Under the pieces are notes generated by a model that worked only from the letters and a program-made list of their open reading frames with translations, had not been told where the DNA came from and ran no database searches. The position numbers and the translations under genes are program-made. From assembly GCA_027922465.2 (NCBI GenBank), contig BQMF02000102.1, positions 930,001-994,000 of the forward strand: a stretch of 64,000 nucleotides of DNA. Reading direction: 5' to 3'. Shown in pieces: positions 24,324 to 35,490 of this stretch; position 1 is the stretch's first letter; each line of letters starts with the position of its first letter. The stretch comes from Turritopsis dohrnii. Lineage: Eukaryota > Cnidaria > Hydrozoa > Anthoathecata > Oceaniidae.

Positions 24324-27300
24324 ATGGAGAAGAGAATTTTATACATTTCTTTAACATTTATGTCCCTGTCAGCATGTTTAGCAATCTCTTCAGTATCTAC
24401 GTCATCTTGGATAATTAACTCCTTCTCAGGTAAACATTTAATTATCAGTTTGAAATTCTTTCTCTACTAAACGGTATATACAGCATCATTTTTATTACTT
24501 TATTTCTACAGTTTTTTTACAGGGGGAGTGTTTTCAATTTAAAAATCATCAAATTATACAGCACATAATTATGATGTAGCAAGAGATACTATTGTTGATG
24601 TTTGTGTAAGGCAGCAATCGCAAATATCTTTCGGGCCAAATACAGCCTTAATCGGTTGGGTCGGTCAGTCGACGTAAAAAAATATCGGAACTTTAACATG
24701 GGTCATTCTATGTACTAGCCTTTGTTCTCTATCGCTCTTCGTTCATCGTTTGCATGCTTTGTTGTTGTAAGTAATAACGATTAGATGGAAACTGTACAGA
24801 AAACTAGTCTAAATCTGCAAAACATAATGGCGGATGAAAGAGAGAGGCAGAGATTCGGTCGGCATTTTTTAGGTTATTGCGACCTGTTATGTTATCAATA
24901 TATATATATATATTTTCCGACAATTTTACTGACTTCCCGAGTCGGAGATTTTCCTCAAGAAGACAGTCGGTCAGAGGACCTGAACGGAAGATATTTGTGA
25001 TTGCCACAACTTCTGAATTACCGTCAGTCAATTGTCCCAACTTAGGACATCCTTCCTAACTTCGGACACATTGATAAACAGGCCTGTATGGCAAACAAAA
25101 TGTACATAACCATTCTCAACCAACTCACAGCAAATAAATACTAAAATATTATTATGAAGAAGATAAAAGATTTTGAAACGCAATTAATAAGTGTGAAGAA
25201 TCATCGTAATATATATTAATGGTGCATTTTTTTACAAAAGATGCCATATCCTATACAAGTAACTTTCCCAGAATTAAATCATCTTATTTTAACCTGAAGA
25301 TGGATTATTCCGAAAAGCTTTGTTAGAAAAGAATAAATATATGTTGATATTTTTAAAAAACCTTTTTATTAAATCATCTTACATGTGAAGGTAAAATGAA
25401 TTTGTGTCACAAACACACAAAATAGCACTATAAGATTCTAGATTTGCCGTTGTTTTTCAAAAAATTTCACCTCATTCCCAGGACTTTTCCTGATTGAGGA
25501 TCCAAAAAAAGAAACAGAATGCACTAATGCTGGAGAAAGAACATATTTGTTGATCCGTGGAAAATTTTCGAGAAGTAGAAAGGGGCCTTGTTCATAGTCT
25601 TCTTAAAATCCAAACAGACACTAGCTAATACTTTCGGATAATGTGCCGGAAAAGACAAAGTAAGAAAATGCGAGCGGCATGGGGAAAGCATTAAAATGTC
25701 GTACACGCCACGACAAATATGTGCAATTTTCATGGTCTGTACAAATTCCATGGATTTATTGTTAGATAGAGCCTTAAACATGTAATCACATTGCAAAGCC
25801 CAGAGATTATCTCTGTGCAACATTGTCTCAAGGGTACAGTTGACTTATTTAATAGTTTGGATTTAGTTTAATTGACAATGCAGTATTGATTATTATTGAT
25901 TTGGTTTGTATTATCAGTCTGTATCCGGAGATGCGTGTGATCGCACGTGCACGCGCAGGCACACGTGCAAATTATTATTGTGCAGCGACAAAATCGTGAC
26001 GTGAGTTTTTTTTTAATTGATTTTTACAACACCTGGCTCCTTGTTAAACACAGAATAAAAGCATTTATAAATCGTTTGATCATATAAGATCGTTTTATAT
26101 CATTTGATGATATAAAACATCCCGCAAAGGAGTTAATACATTCTTTGTTTCTAATTATTTCATCTACATGTCGCCTTTTTCTTTTTTTCTGTTCTTCGAA
26201 ATATTCAACGTGTTCGATTGATGTCACTTGGGACATGTTTCTTCCTGTTTCTGAGATGTCATTCGCATTTTGCGATTTCGTCCTTTTTCTTTTTTCTGTT
26301 CTTCGAAATTCGACGTGATTCGATTGACGTCATTTGGGACATGTTTCTTCTTTGTTTCTGAGATGTCATTTGCATTTTGCGATCCCGTCCTTTTTCTTTT
26401 TTCTGTTCTTTGAAATTCGACATGATTCGATTGACGTCATTTGGGACATGTTTCTTCTTTGTTTCTGAGATGTCATTCGCATTTTGCGATCCCGTCCTTT
26501 TTCTTTTTTCTGTTCTTTGAAATTCGACATAATTCGATTGACATCATTTGGGACATGTTTCTTCTTTGTCTGAGATGTCATTTGCATTTTGCGATCTCGT
26601 CCATCGAAAATCTGATAGCAATCAATATAAACGACAAGCTTTGGTCCCAGGCTGAAAGGGAGGCAATCATTGCAAGAGCTGCATCTAACTTCGAATCCTC
26701 CAAAAGAAGGGTTCATACATTTGATGAACCTGTTGAACAACCTGTAAAAATACCGAGATTGGAGATAAGTGATGACGATGATGGAAGCACCGACGACGAT
26801 AGTGAAAGTGAAGCCTCTGATGACTAGATGATTCTAATGATTTCATTACTAGAAAAATTTGTTTCTAGGTTGTGTTCACTTTTGTTTGATATAATGGTTT
26901 ATATTTGAGAAAAACATTTAAAAGAAAGATCTCAAGTTATCTTTGATAGATAGATAGACTCATATATTTCAATCAACCTTCCCTTATTGTTTTTGAAAAA
27001 CAAATTCTCGTTTCTTACTATAATAACATCCTCATGTGTATCATATGTATAGTTAAAACACAGGTGTTTCGAAAAGAAAAAACAACAAAAAATTGTTTGT
27101 TGCGTATCAATTAAAAGCAATGGAAGAAGAAAAATTTGTGGAAGGGAAATCCCCCGTTTCAATCAATCAATGATAAAATAGGGAAATCCCCCAAAACATA
27201 AGACAAGTAGTGTACAAGTATAATATTAGTATTATAAAATTATGATAATTGGTCAAACGTCTAATTCTTCTTAGAATTAGATTTTTCATCGCGCACTTGA

Positions 27301-29713
27301 ATTACTTGTACGGCCGCAGAGCTGGCACTCTAACAAACAGAAAATCTTGTGATTTGACGCAAGACAAGGATCGCACGCGCAAAATGAGTTTATGCAATCG
27401 AATAGCTCGCGTGAAGTATTTTGCGCAAGCGATTCAGCACTCGTGCGCTATTTTATTCCAGATACAGCCTGTATTATGAATATGTTTTTTGTTTTTTTTG
27501 TGTCCAAAGTTAAGAAGGATGTCCGAAGTTAGGTCGATTGAGGGTATGTAGTAAACTATGACTTCATTCTTTCGATTGACTTAGAATGGAAACCCTTACT
27601 CTTCAGTAAATTACAAAGGTAATGCTAATCGTATTTGAAAGTTATTGTAATGGAAATGTTAGTTACTATCTTATATATATCCTGGATACAAGTTTTAACT
27701 GATTTTGAAAAAGAAATGTGCAAATCAGATATGAAAGATAGGTGACGAAAAAATAAATCATTGAATCTTCAACAGAAAATATGCCCATCTTACAGAGCTT
27801 GTAAATCTGATCAAAACAAAAAATACATGGGATTGTTTCCCTAAATCAAACGTTACTGAGATTATTGATGTTCATAGATTTTAAGATAGGCTGGACCATG
27901 ATGTGTTATTAGTTTTCATAATAATTTGAGTTACATATAATCTTGAAAACTTGGACAGTTGAAGCTTTTCATTCCCAGCTGTCATTGCTTTTTTATAGTA
28001 AAATATTTTTATGGTCAATTTTTACGTTCATAAACATATGTTGAAGTGTTACATCATGTTAGAAAGAAAAAAGTTTTTCCTTGTACGATATTACTAAAGA
28101 AAAATTCAAAGATGAACGAAAGCTTTTGGGTTTGTAGGACATTTTTTGCTATGAGAAAATTGTGGCGCATACATCCAAATTATCCAAGAGTTACGTTTGA
28201 ATGACTCAGATAGAGAAAATCTCAAGAATTACAACCCATTCGTATTAATTATTTTTAAGTATACTTCAGAATGTTTTTATTGCTCAAAACCAAAATGTTA
28301 AAATCCTATTGCTTTTCATTCCCACCTATGGCATGAAAATCCATCACTGAAAAATATGAAAGTGGGGACCAAGCTTTAGGGAGAATTGCAAATTAGGGTA
28401 TCAGCTAATTAACGTTGTTGTATATTATGTATTCATTTTGATTAAGTTATAATATATTTCTCATGTTTATTTCAGGTTTATTTATTTATGATTTCTCGAT
28501 ACAAGGTTTTGCCTCCTGATCTACATTATCAATTATCTCATGATCAGGAGAAATCTCCTAATTAATAGCAGATTGTTGTCCCATATCAATTTTATATCAG
28601 GAGACAAAAACCTTGAATGTGAGTCGAAATTTTAGAAACTGAGGATATATAAAGAGCATTATCTTGTTCTCAAATCCAAGATGTTTAAAAAAGTGTCCTC
28701 TGTTGAAAAAGAACATGAAAAACAAGAATAAAGAGTGGAATTATGCGAAAGGATATTTTAGGATATAAAAAATTTCAACTTTAATTAGTTCAAGAAAAGG
28801 GAAGCTTCTATTGTCAATAACAGTATAAAGTCTGGCTGCAATTTCTTTTGATTTAGTTCATAAATGACCTCACACAGCTTGAGCTATTAACAAAACACAC
28901 CCGAAAGTAAATAACCAAACACGACTTATGCCTGGTTTTGGTGTTGAACCTCCAAATTTAAAGTTGAATTTCAATTATTTCTTATTTTATAAAACATTTT
29001 TACAGGAATTTTTGATGTCCTTTTGTATGGAAGCCATTATCGAACTTCAGCCACCCAATTAATTAAGATTATTGAACCTGTCAATATTTTTCAGGTGTTA
29101 CAACATTCGGCCTGTCCACGATGTGTGTGAGATTCGATCACATCACCCATTCAGAAGAATGTCAACACGTGAGTTTAAGTGGAGAGTGGAGGGCGACTTC
29201 AAGTTTCATCATTCTCGGCGTATTTTTGACCTGTAGCACCATCTTGCAGATGCTTTTATCTATCTGGAAGCCGATTGTAGAACGAATCTTTCGTATCACC
29301 TCGTTTTGTGCAAGTGAGTAGTTAGTTCCCTTCCTTTTTGTGGGATGTTAAGATTCAATGCTATCACCAGATTTGTACTGGTTATAGCATGGCTTCGAGG
29401 GAAATTTTGAAATCGGCGGGAAATTTCAGATTAATTTATCAAAAACGTCAATTAAATTTCAACCAGCTGATTTAAAGAATTAAACTTAACAACAGCAATT
29501 TTTTCATCTCTCATAGTATTTTCATTGTGTGTGGCAGCTATCATTTTCCCATTTGGTTTCCATGCCAAAGAAATTGGGGGCGTTGCGTATCGGCTACCGC
29601 CCAAAACGTCTGTGGGCTACTCGTATTTCTTGTTCATTGGTGGTATCTTGCTTTTAACTGCAGGAAACATCTTATTCAACTTTGATGTGATACGTAGGAA
29701 CTTTCGACGGTAA
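24324..29713 (+). CDS. MOSMO: MOSMO-like four-pass membrane protein
   Basis: Three exons (24324-24429, 29095-29313, 29517-29713) join in frame at phase-1 junctions, giving 173 residues; vertebrate MOSMO (C16orf52, Modulator of Smoothened) is about 167. The match is strongest in exon 3: IIFPFGFHAKEIGGVAYRLP followed by a GYSYFLFIGGILLL membrane segment. Earlier landmarks are TM1 (about residues 5-30), the loop with FGLSTMCVRFDHITHSEECQ, and TM2 after GEWRATSSF. In vertebrates MOSMO acts with the MEGF8-MGRN1 ubiquitin ligase to lower surface Smoothened and so dampens Hedgehog signalling; that role is carried over by homology only. Intron 1 (4.7 kb) hosts a transposon with an acidic ORF. Recognition was from memory, but the alignment runs the full length. 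Confidence 0.85.
26174..26602. repeat. 107-bp tandem array, about 4 units
   Basis: Four successive units begin near 26174, 26283, 26391 and 26498. Each has a T-rich run, then GAAATTCGAC, TTGGGACATGTTTCTTC, and TTTGCATTTTGCGAT. Units 2-4 are nearly identical and unit 1 is more diverged. The short copy of the host transposon retains only a vestige of one unit, so expansion happened within this lineage. Confidence 0.85.
26603..26827 (+). CDS. acidic-tailed ORF inside a transposon, origin unknown
   Basis: About 74 codons remain open to a TAG (26825-26827), after the frame emerges from the tandem array. The protein has a helical segment with SQAEREAIIARAASNF, then VEQPVKIPRLEIS, then a strongly acidic tail of D, S and E. 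Composition and codon use look protein-like, unlike the shadow frames nearby. A candidate splice acceptor (GGTCCCAG before GCTGAAAGG) would make it the terminal exon of a longer protein. It could be the end of a transposon protein or a captured host exon; the short copy lacks it. No family was recognised. The start shown is where unique sequence begins, not a demonstrated initiation codon. Confidence 0.4.
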   Translation: MENLIAININDKLWSQAEREAIIARAASNFESSKRRVHTFDEPVEQPVKIPRLEISDDDDGSTDDDSESEASDD

Positions 29714-29941
29714 CCCTGAACTGTCTTAATACATGGAATTGCATGCATTGCATATTTGCGCCACTAAATTTAAAACTCGATGTGTTTTATTTCTCTGTCC
29801 TGATAATTAAGATCAGTGACAGGTATTTTACTGTGTGGATAATGTATATATTATAACGTACATCAGAATTTATTGTTATTGTAAATAGAGTTGAGTAAAT
29901 TGTGACGTTTTCTTCTGATATTTACTCTCGACGAGTAAAAG

Positions 29942-30110
29942 TACAGTCGAATCTCCATAATTCGAATCTCCGTAATTCGAATCTTCATAATTCGAACTCT
30001 CTCTAATACGAACGAATTTCGTGGCCTCTTTACCTATTAATTCTATGTAAATGAACCGTCGTATTTCGAACGTTTTTTTCAGTCAAATGGGTGTTCGAGT
30101 TAAGGAGAGT
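29942..30110. mobile_element. pogo/Tigger-like element remnant
   Basis: CAGTCGAATCTCCATAATTC is followed by two more diverged repeats of the same phrase. Further in is CGTATTTCGAACG and then GTGTTCGAGTTAAGGAGA. This resembles the inverted termini of pogo-group Tc1/mariner elements. No transposase was seen. Confidence 0.45.
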
Positions 30111-30577
30111 TTTATATTATCAGTGTTTTTATATGGTACAATCAACCGAGGTGAACTTGATAACCTGGCATTAACAGAAATTCTACAGAAATTCAAAGAT
30201 CCTCTATTTTCCGTGCGCATTTTCGATTGAAAACTATTTGTATTTTTAACTATTTGTATGTAAGTTATATTCAGGTGTATAAAACTACCGGAGCTAAGCG
30301 AACTATATTGACGTTTTGAGATATCATGAAACTTCCTGTTAAGCATTGGTTTCTTCTTTTTGTTTTGAAAATAGAAATGAAGATCGTTTTCTTATGTATT
30401 TCGCGTTTGGTTTACTTACTAGGGTTTCCTTTGATACTACATAGGCTTGCTTTACCAGACAAGATCAGGTCGAAACTTTATATTTTTGTTTGGGTTATGC
30501 GAGCAAATTACTGATTTTTTTCGTAATAATGTTAATAATAATAATGTTTGTCACTGTACAATGATAACTCTTAACTT

Positions 30578-30703
30578 CAACCAAAGCCAATAAGACGTAT
30601 TCAGTATTAAAGAGATAATCAACCAAAGGCAATAACATGTATTCAGTATTAAAGAGATAATCAACCAAAGGCAATAACATGTATTCAGTATTAAGGAGAT
30701 GAT
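30578..30703. repeat. 42-bp tandem repeat, 3 units
   Basis: Three consecutive units contain CAACCAAAGGCAATAACATG and then ATTCAGTATTAAAGAGAT; the last unit is slightly degenerate. A period divisible by 3 keeps a short minus-strand frame open, but no gene is implied. Confidence 0.85.
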
Positions 30704-30845
30704 CACATTCTAAGAGCAGAAAATTTGTCATATTTTTTAAGGGTCGCTTGAAAATGAAGTACTAAGAAAACATCTTTCGAAATAACAAAATGAGCGCATG
30801 TTTTGATCCTTTTACAAAACAAAGGAATAATAAGTCTCAAGCACC

Positions 30846-30960
30846 CTCCTCAGGCCCTGGGTTTCTTGCTTTCCAGATTTTCGAATAAAACCCTGGTTAC
30901 GAGGTATATCGAAATACATCCGTATATCGAAAAGATAAAAATAACCTAGGTTCGAGGTTG
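30846..30960. mobile_element. MITE-B copy, compound
   Basis: GGCCCTGGGTTTCTTGC, an internal CCCTGGTTACGAGGT and a terminal CCTAGGTTCGAGGTTG suggest one copy inserted in or recombined with another. Confidence 0.65.
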
Positions 30961-31450
30961 TGTAAGGTCAATGTTATACATATACATATCTACATATATA
31001 CATACAAGAGTAAATTACACTTGTGTTGTCGTTTTAAGTGATGCAGAAAATCATCCTGATGGCATCGTTACACAGTAACACATAATCCTGAGCAGATGTT
31101 ATTTAACCGAACAACTACCAACAAAGTCGACATGATTTTGGACATTGGTAACCGTAGAGTTCACAGAATCCAACGTAGATGAGAAGACCTGGACAGATGA
31201 TCTTCCTGTCTTTGCAAACTAAAAAATAATCATTGGAAAACTGTTGTGTAAACGGAGACATATTCTAATATGGGGTAGTGCACACTTGCACAAAAATATC
31301 AGGTTGTGTATTCCTCATTTAAGTTGATGACAGTATCAAGTTCGCTCGAAACAAAATGTCAAACTTTTTGTTATTGACGAAACGCAATCCAAAAAGTAAT
31401 GTTTTCAAGTCGCGTTGACAATAGAGACGTGATTTTTATTTGTTCTTCTT

Positions 31451-31575
31451 CCCAGTGGGCAAATTTCTAGAAAAACTACTGCGAAGGAGTGCATTTCTAT
31501 AGAAATATACACACTATTCCAATGAAAGTACTCTTTTTTTATCGCAGCTACTTTTTAACGATTTTGCTCACTGGG
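31451..31575. mobile_element. MITE-A copy overlapping the astacin stop codon
   Basis: The copy is full length, with CCCAGTGGGCAAATTTCTAG at the left and TTGCTCACTGGG at the right. Its right end forms the last codons and the stop codon of the astacin reading frame (stop at 31555-31557). Confidence 0.9.
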
Positions 31576-34500
31576 TTTCATTTCCTCTTGATTATTCTGA
31601 CGTGATAGCATTTCATTTCTGTTAAGTACATCAATCAGATAAGAAGAGAAACGAATTGACTGGGCACTAGGGACGAGGTTTGCGAACATACCTTTCCACG
31701 GAGAGGGTTTTGTAGGTTTTGGTTTCATTATTGCCGTTGTTGCTACCGTCGTGGTTACTGGCGTTGATGTGGATGTGGTTTTTCTGCTCGAAACTGGTTT
31801 CGTAGACAACCGCCGTGGTTTCGGTGGACTACAGTAAGCCGCGTTAATTTTTCGGATATCCAAATCAGAGAGTTCATCACCGCCGAGAATTTTGCTAGGA
31901 TTGTTCTTCCATTCTAAGGTAGGACTTCCATTTCGGGAAAACGCAAACCTAAAATGAAAATCATAAATATTTCTCATCGTGTTTATATGTCAGTGAATTT
32001 TGACGACGATTTCATCCAATGTGTTAGCCCCTAACTCTTCCATTTTGATTTTCGACAATAACAAAAATGGCGTCACTCACTTTGAGTAATGCAGAATACT
32101 AACAGGATCATACGGCATCATTGAATTCAGTGGATTTCTTCTGATCACAAAATTTTTCTGTTTACCTATATCCAAAGAAAATACATTAGAAATTACAAGA
32201 CTATACGATTTCTGTTTTCAAAAGAACGATACTCGCACCGACACGAACTACGCGTATTTTGCCACGTGATCACACGGTGAATTGATTTGCAACGCATCGA
32301 ACTTGAAAGGATTAATCCATGAATCTTATCAAACTTTTTTAAAATTTGCTGACATTTTGCTCACTATTGCAAAATTAGAGGGCTTTCATTGGCTCCAATT
32401 ACTATAGTATACTCATGCGCATGCTCAGTGTTACGTCAAATAGCTACAGCTTAGCATACAATTCGGAAAGGAAAAAAATATATATTAGTTGAAAACTCCG
32501 CGAAATTCGCTTTTCAGTAACTGCGCCCTCGTATTAACGCCATAATCAGAAATATTAAATGAAGAAAAGACACCCTTAAAATAATCAGGTCTCACCGTTT
32601 TCAATGTTCTGTTTATGTACGTAAAGAAACTGATCTCTGTCTGTTCGCGATTGTTCGTGCGAAAAACCAAGTGCATGGAGCAATTCGTGTAGTATGATGC
32701 CCAACCGAACACATGTTTCAGATTCGTCACCAATCATGATTGACAATCGTTGAGATGAATATGGTTTTCGACCAATGAATGACCAGCATCTAAAACGTTT
32801 CACAAACTTTATAAGATTTGAAGCTTATAATCAAACATGGCTACCGTAAAGACTTCCCTTCACCCTCTTGACTTAAGACTGAAATAGACTGAAATTTTTT
32901 AAAGGCAAAAAGTTTTTTTTTTTTTCTCAAGGCATTTAGATCTCTGACTTTTAGGTGTTCCATCTTTTTGACTTTTCTGTCGCAATCAATTTTAGTCCTG
33001 TACTCTGGTCTTTTTCCCCTTCAATAGATTATTTTCCTTGATTTTTTTTATTGTTATTATTATTATTATTTTAACTGCACATAGAAATCCTTGTTCAAAA
33101 ATTTTATATATTTAAATAATTTTATCACCTTAAAGTTGACTTCTTATACCTCCTAGTCTACCTACTTACGTCACTTTGTTTTGGACGTGAACTTTATAAA
33201 TAAATTAATATATTGTTTTTCTTTTCATTTTTATAAACAGTGTTTTCATTTTTTGAATTTTTTCGACTTGAATGCGTTTTCGTGTATTCTATAGTATTGG
33301 ACAAGTTCATTCTTCTTTATCTTTCTCTTCTTCAGTCAGCAAGAGACGACAAAGATCTGGAGTCGAAGTTGAATATTAAAAAACGTACCCATGACCGCTG
33401 ATTATATGAACATGGTTTTTCGGTGCCGTACTTTTCTTGTATTCAACGAACTTTACACATGTTTTAGCCTCGATTTCATTCATAGCTAGCCTAATGACGT
33501 GCTTGGCAAATCTAAGCAACGGGCTTTTGATTCGGTCTGCAAAATAGATTAACACACATAAGTGATTAAAAATATTGCTGACCAGTGAAATGAACTCCAG
33601 TTTTTTTTTGTTCATACGGCTACCATTTACATCATCCAAACATATCGAAGGAGTCTGTGGGCAAATTTGTTGAAAAGCCACTGCAAAAGAGTGCATTTCT
33701 ATAGAAATATACACACTATTTCAATAAAATTGCTCTTCATCGCAGTGACTTTTTGACAATTTTACCCACTGGGATATTAAACGCTTCCATATAAAACTTA
33801 CCAAACGCATCATCTATGACGTATGGGACGACTCCATTCGGCCATTTAACAACATTGAGTCTCCTAGCTGGAAATGCATTGATCAAACCATTATGGCGTT
33901 GGGAAGGCGACGGGGCATTAACGTCAGTATCATCGTCATATTTTACGTCCATGGATTCGACATTGTCATCACAACCTGTGATCAAAATTATAACAAAAGT
34001 GAAATAAACTAAGCGAAGACAGCCGTTGTTTGCTTTCAGTCAAATGCCATTGTTGCAAATAGAACTTTTAAAAGAGAAATAGATGGCAACCTCGTCAAGT
34101 CATGGCGATATTCAAGGACAACTTTATACGGCGTAAATTTTACCTAGTCTAAATTAATTCAACAAGCCTGCCGTTAAACACTTGTTGCACTTTTGTTACT
34201 GTATGTTACATACAGTATACTGTACGTTACAGGCTTTCATAAATACATGCCAATCGGATTAGATTTAATCAGTAAGAAATTGGGTTTATAAACAACTGTA
34301 AGTTGTTTCTTCATCAGGGTCTTCAACTCGTTATAACTGTAGTAAGCATCTGGTATGGGATTGTTCAGAAATGACGTCATTCCCCTCCATCAACCTCTAT
34401 CAACTTTGCTATACCCTCTCGCCCTAAGTTGACGTCATCTTTTTGAAATTGACCATCCAAGTCGAGGTATTCATACATATTTTTCAAGAAAAATTTACAA

Positions 34501-35490
34501 CAACAACAACAACAACAACAAAACGTTTAGAAAAATCAAGGGTTTGAAAATTGTGAAAGTTGACATCAACAGTAGTGTCACCTCCCACTTATCTCGTGTA
34601 ACCCTCTCCTCCCCTCTAACGGCTGACGTTATTCGTGAACAATCCTTATGTATGAAATGAATGATAATTCCTAACCTTTTGCGTTTATCTGGTTTATGAA
34701 GTCCGTCACGGAACCCCCTGACAAGTGCAACAAAGCTAAATAAGAAAGCGAATAAATTAAAAAAGATTTCCTGGTTTGGAAGGTTGTCATGACAACTAGT
34801 ACGACGCAACAGCTGGAAGACATTTGGTTGATTGTGTTGTTTCGTTACCGATATCAAGCAACGACCGTGCTGCATAGAGGGGGAAAATAAAATTATTTAA
34901 ATGCTTGGATAACATTTTGAATATCTAAGAGATAAGCAGTTGGGTTTAAAATACTCTACGCGTATTCGGAACCGAAAAAAACTTATCTTGCCAAAAAGTT
35001 AGAAAACAGAAATTGATTTGCATCATCTTAGCCATACTCAGGAGATGCATTCACACTTTGTACTAACAGAAGAAGAGAGTGTGTCAGTTTGAAATACAAG
35101 TACCCCACGCAGAAAATGAAAGTCGCTAGTTTCGACCAAGCAAGTTTACATTCCGCCATTAAGAAGGGCGCAATAAATTCGAATCGTTATTGTAACTTTT
35201 CTGATTTTACACATGCAGTCCATTTTTTTTGCACCGACCCTCGCCAATGTCGATATTGTACGAACACACTATCATTATTATCAATAAGGGCGTACAAGAC
35301 TTTCCTGAGACGAAAGCTGTCGGTCACGTTAATTTCGTGTTCAATGTAAATTTCATACGAATGTAGGACGCCCTTGGGAGTTCCTATTTTGAGAAGATAT
35401 GGTACTTGGGTTAACAAATATATCACGTATCAATCAACAAATTTTACCTGATGTTATAACAAATACGAGCGTTGATTGGTAGATCTTCAT
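31555..35490 (-). CDS. secreted astacin-family metalloprotease
   Basis: Exons are 35448-35490, 33802-33975, 33389-33536, 32596-32789, 32081-32165 and 31555-31948. All are GT-AG and in frame, giving 345 residues. Exon 1 encodes a short hydrophobic signal peptide (MKIYQSTLVFVITS). A short acidic pro-segment follows, with no FxGD switch seen. The catalytic domain starts near KWPNGVVPYVID. The zinc site HELLHALGFSHEQ is at 156-168 (H156, E157, H160, H166), followed by SRTDRD. The Met-turn reads SILHY, with Leu where astacins have Met. After a final Cys (AAYC) comes a basic Thr/Ser/Pro/Lys-rich tail instead of EGF or CUB domains. The last seven residues and the stop come from a MITE-A insertion. 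An optional 42-bp in-frame microexon (34676-34717) may lengthen the pro-region. The family is certain; the substrate is unknown. Confidence 0.92.
33653..33773. mobile_element. MITE-A copy in astacin intron 2
   Basis: The left end (CTGTGGGCAAATTTGTTG) and right end (TTTTACCCACTGGG) bracket the family core. It begins 28 nt downstream of the exon 2 splice donor. Confidence 0.88.
34676..34717 (-). other. possible 42-bp in-frame microexon of the astacin gene
   Basis: A pyrimidine-rich acceptor ending TTGTCAG and a donor GTTAGG bound 42 bases with no stop in the required phase 1. Inclusion would add GSVTDFINQINAK between the signal peptide and the pro-region. The phase fit is suggestive but could be chance; RNA evidence is needed. 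Confidence 0.35.

Larger units (their letters stand above)
25915..27471. mobile_element. 1,557-bp transposon with 6-bp target duplication (family X, long copy)
   Basis: The left end CAGTCTGTATCCGG and the right end (complement CAGGCTGTATCTGG) are inverted and flanked by exact TATTAT duplications (25909-25914, 27472-27477). A second, 599-bp copy at 56015-56613 shares both ends and subterminal blocks rich in GCACGTG/GCGCAAAA motifs. This long copy adds a 107-bp tandem array, an ORF with an acidic C-terminus, and extra AT-rich sequence. Six-bp duplications are known for IS3EU and Dada elements among eukaryotic DNA transposons, but no transposase is visible, so the superfamily is unassigned. It lies in MOSMO intron 1. 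Confidence 0.8.
25028..27543. repeat. outer inverted pair enclosing a transposon
   Basis: About 38 bp at 25028-25070 (containing GGACATCCTTCCTAACTT) recur inverted at 27499-27543, with about five mismatches. They may be terminal repeats of an older 2.5-kb element into which the 25915-27471 transposon inserted. Alternatively, they may be two independent copies in opposite orientation. Confidence 0.45.
29714..31554. other. intergenic region between MOSMO and astacin 3' ends
   Basis: No gene is supported. The region holds pogo-like end sequences (29942-30110), a 42-bp tandem array, a compound MITE-B copy and a MITE-A copy that overlaps the astacin 3' end. MOSMO and astacin are convergent here, so 3' UTRs of both are expected. 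Confidence 0.6.

Noticed and set aside
25524..25823. 99-codon minus frame in MOSMO intron 1
   Set aside because: The composition is somewhat protein-like, but there is no recognisable motif or neighbouring exon. It may be a decayed element ORF.
34495..34875. 126-codon minus frame ending in poly-leucine
   Set aside because: The tail is a CAA triplet repeat read in reverse and the rest lies in astacin intron 1. Only the 42-bp segment with splice signals is kept as a possibility.
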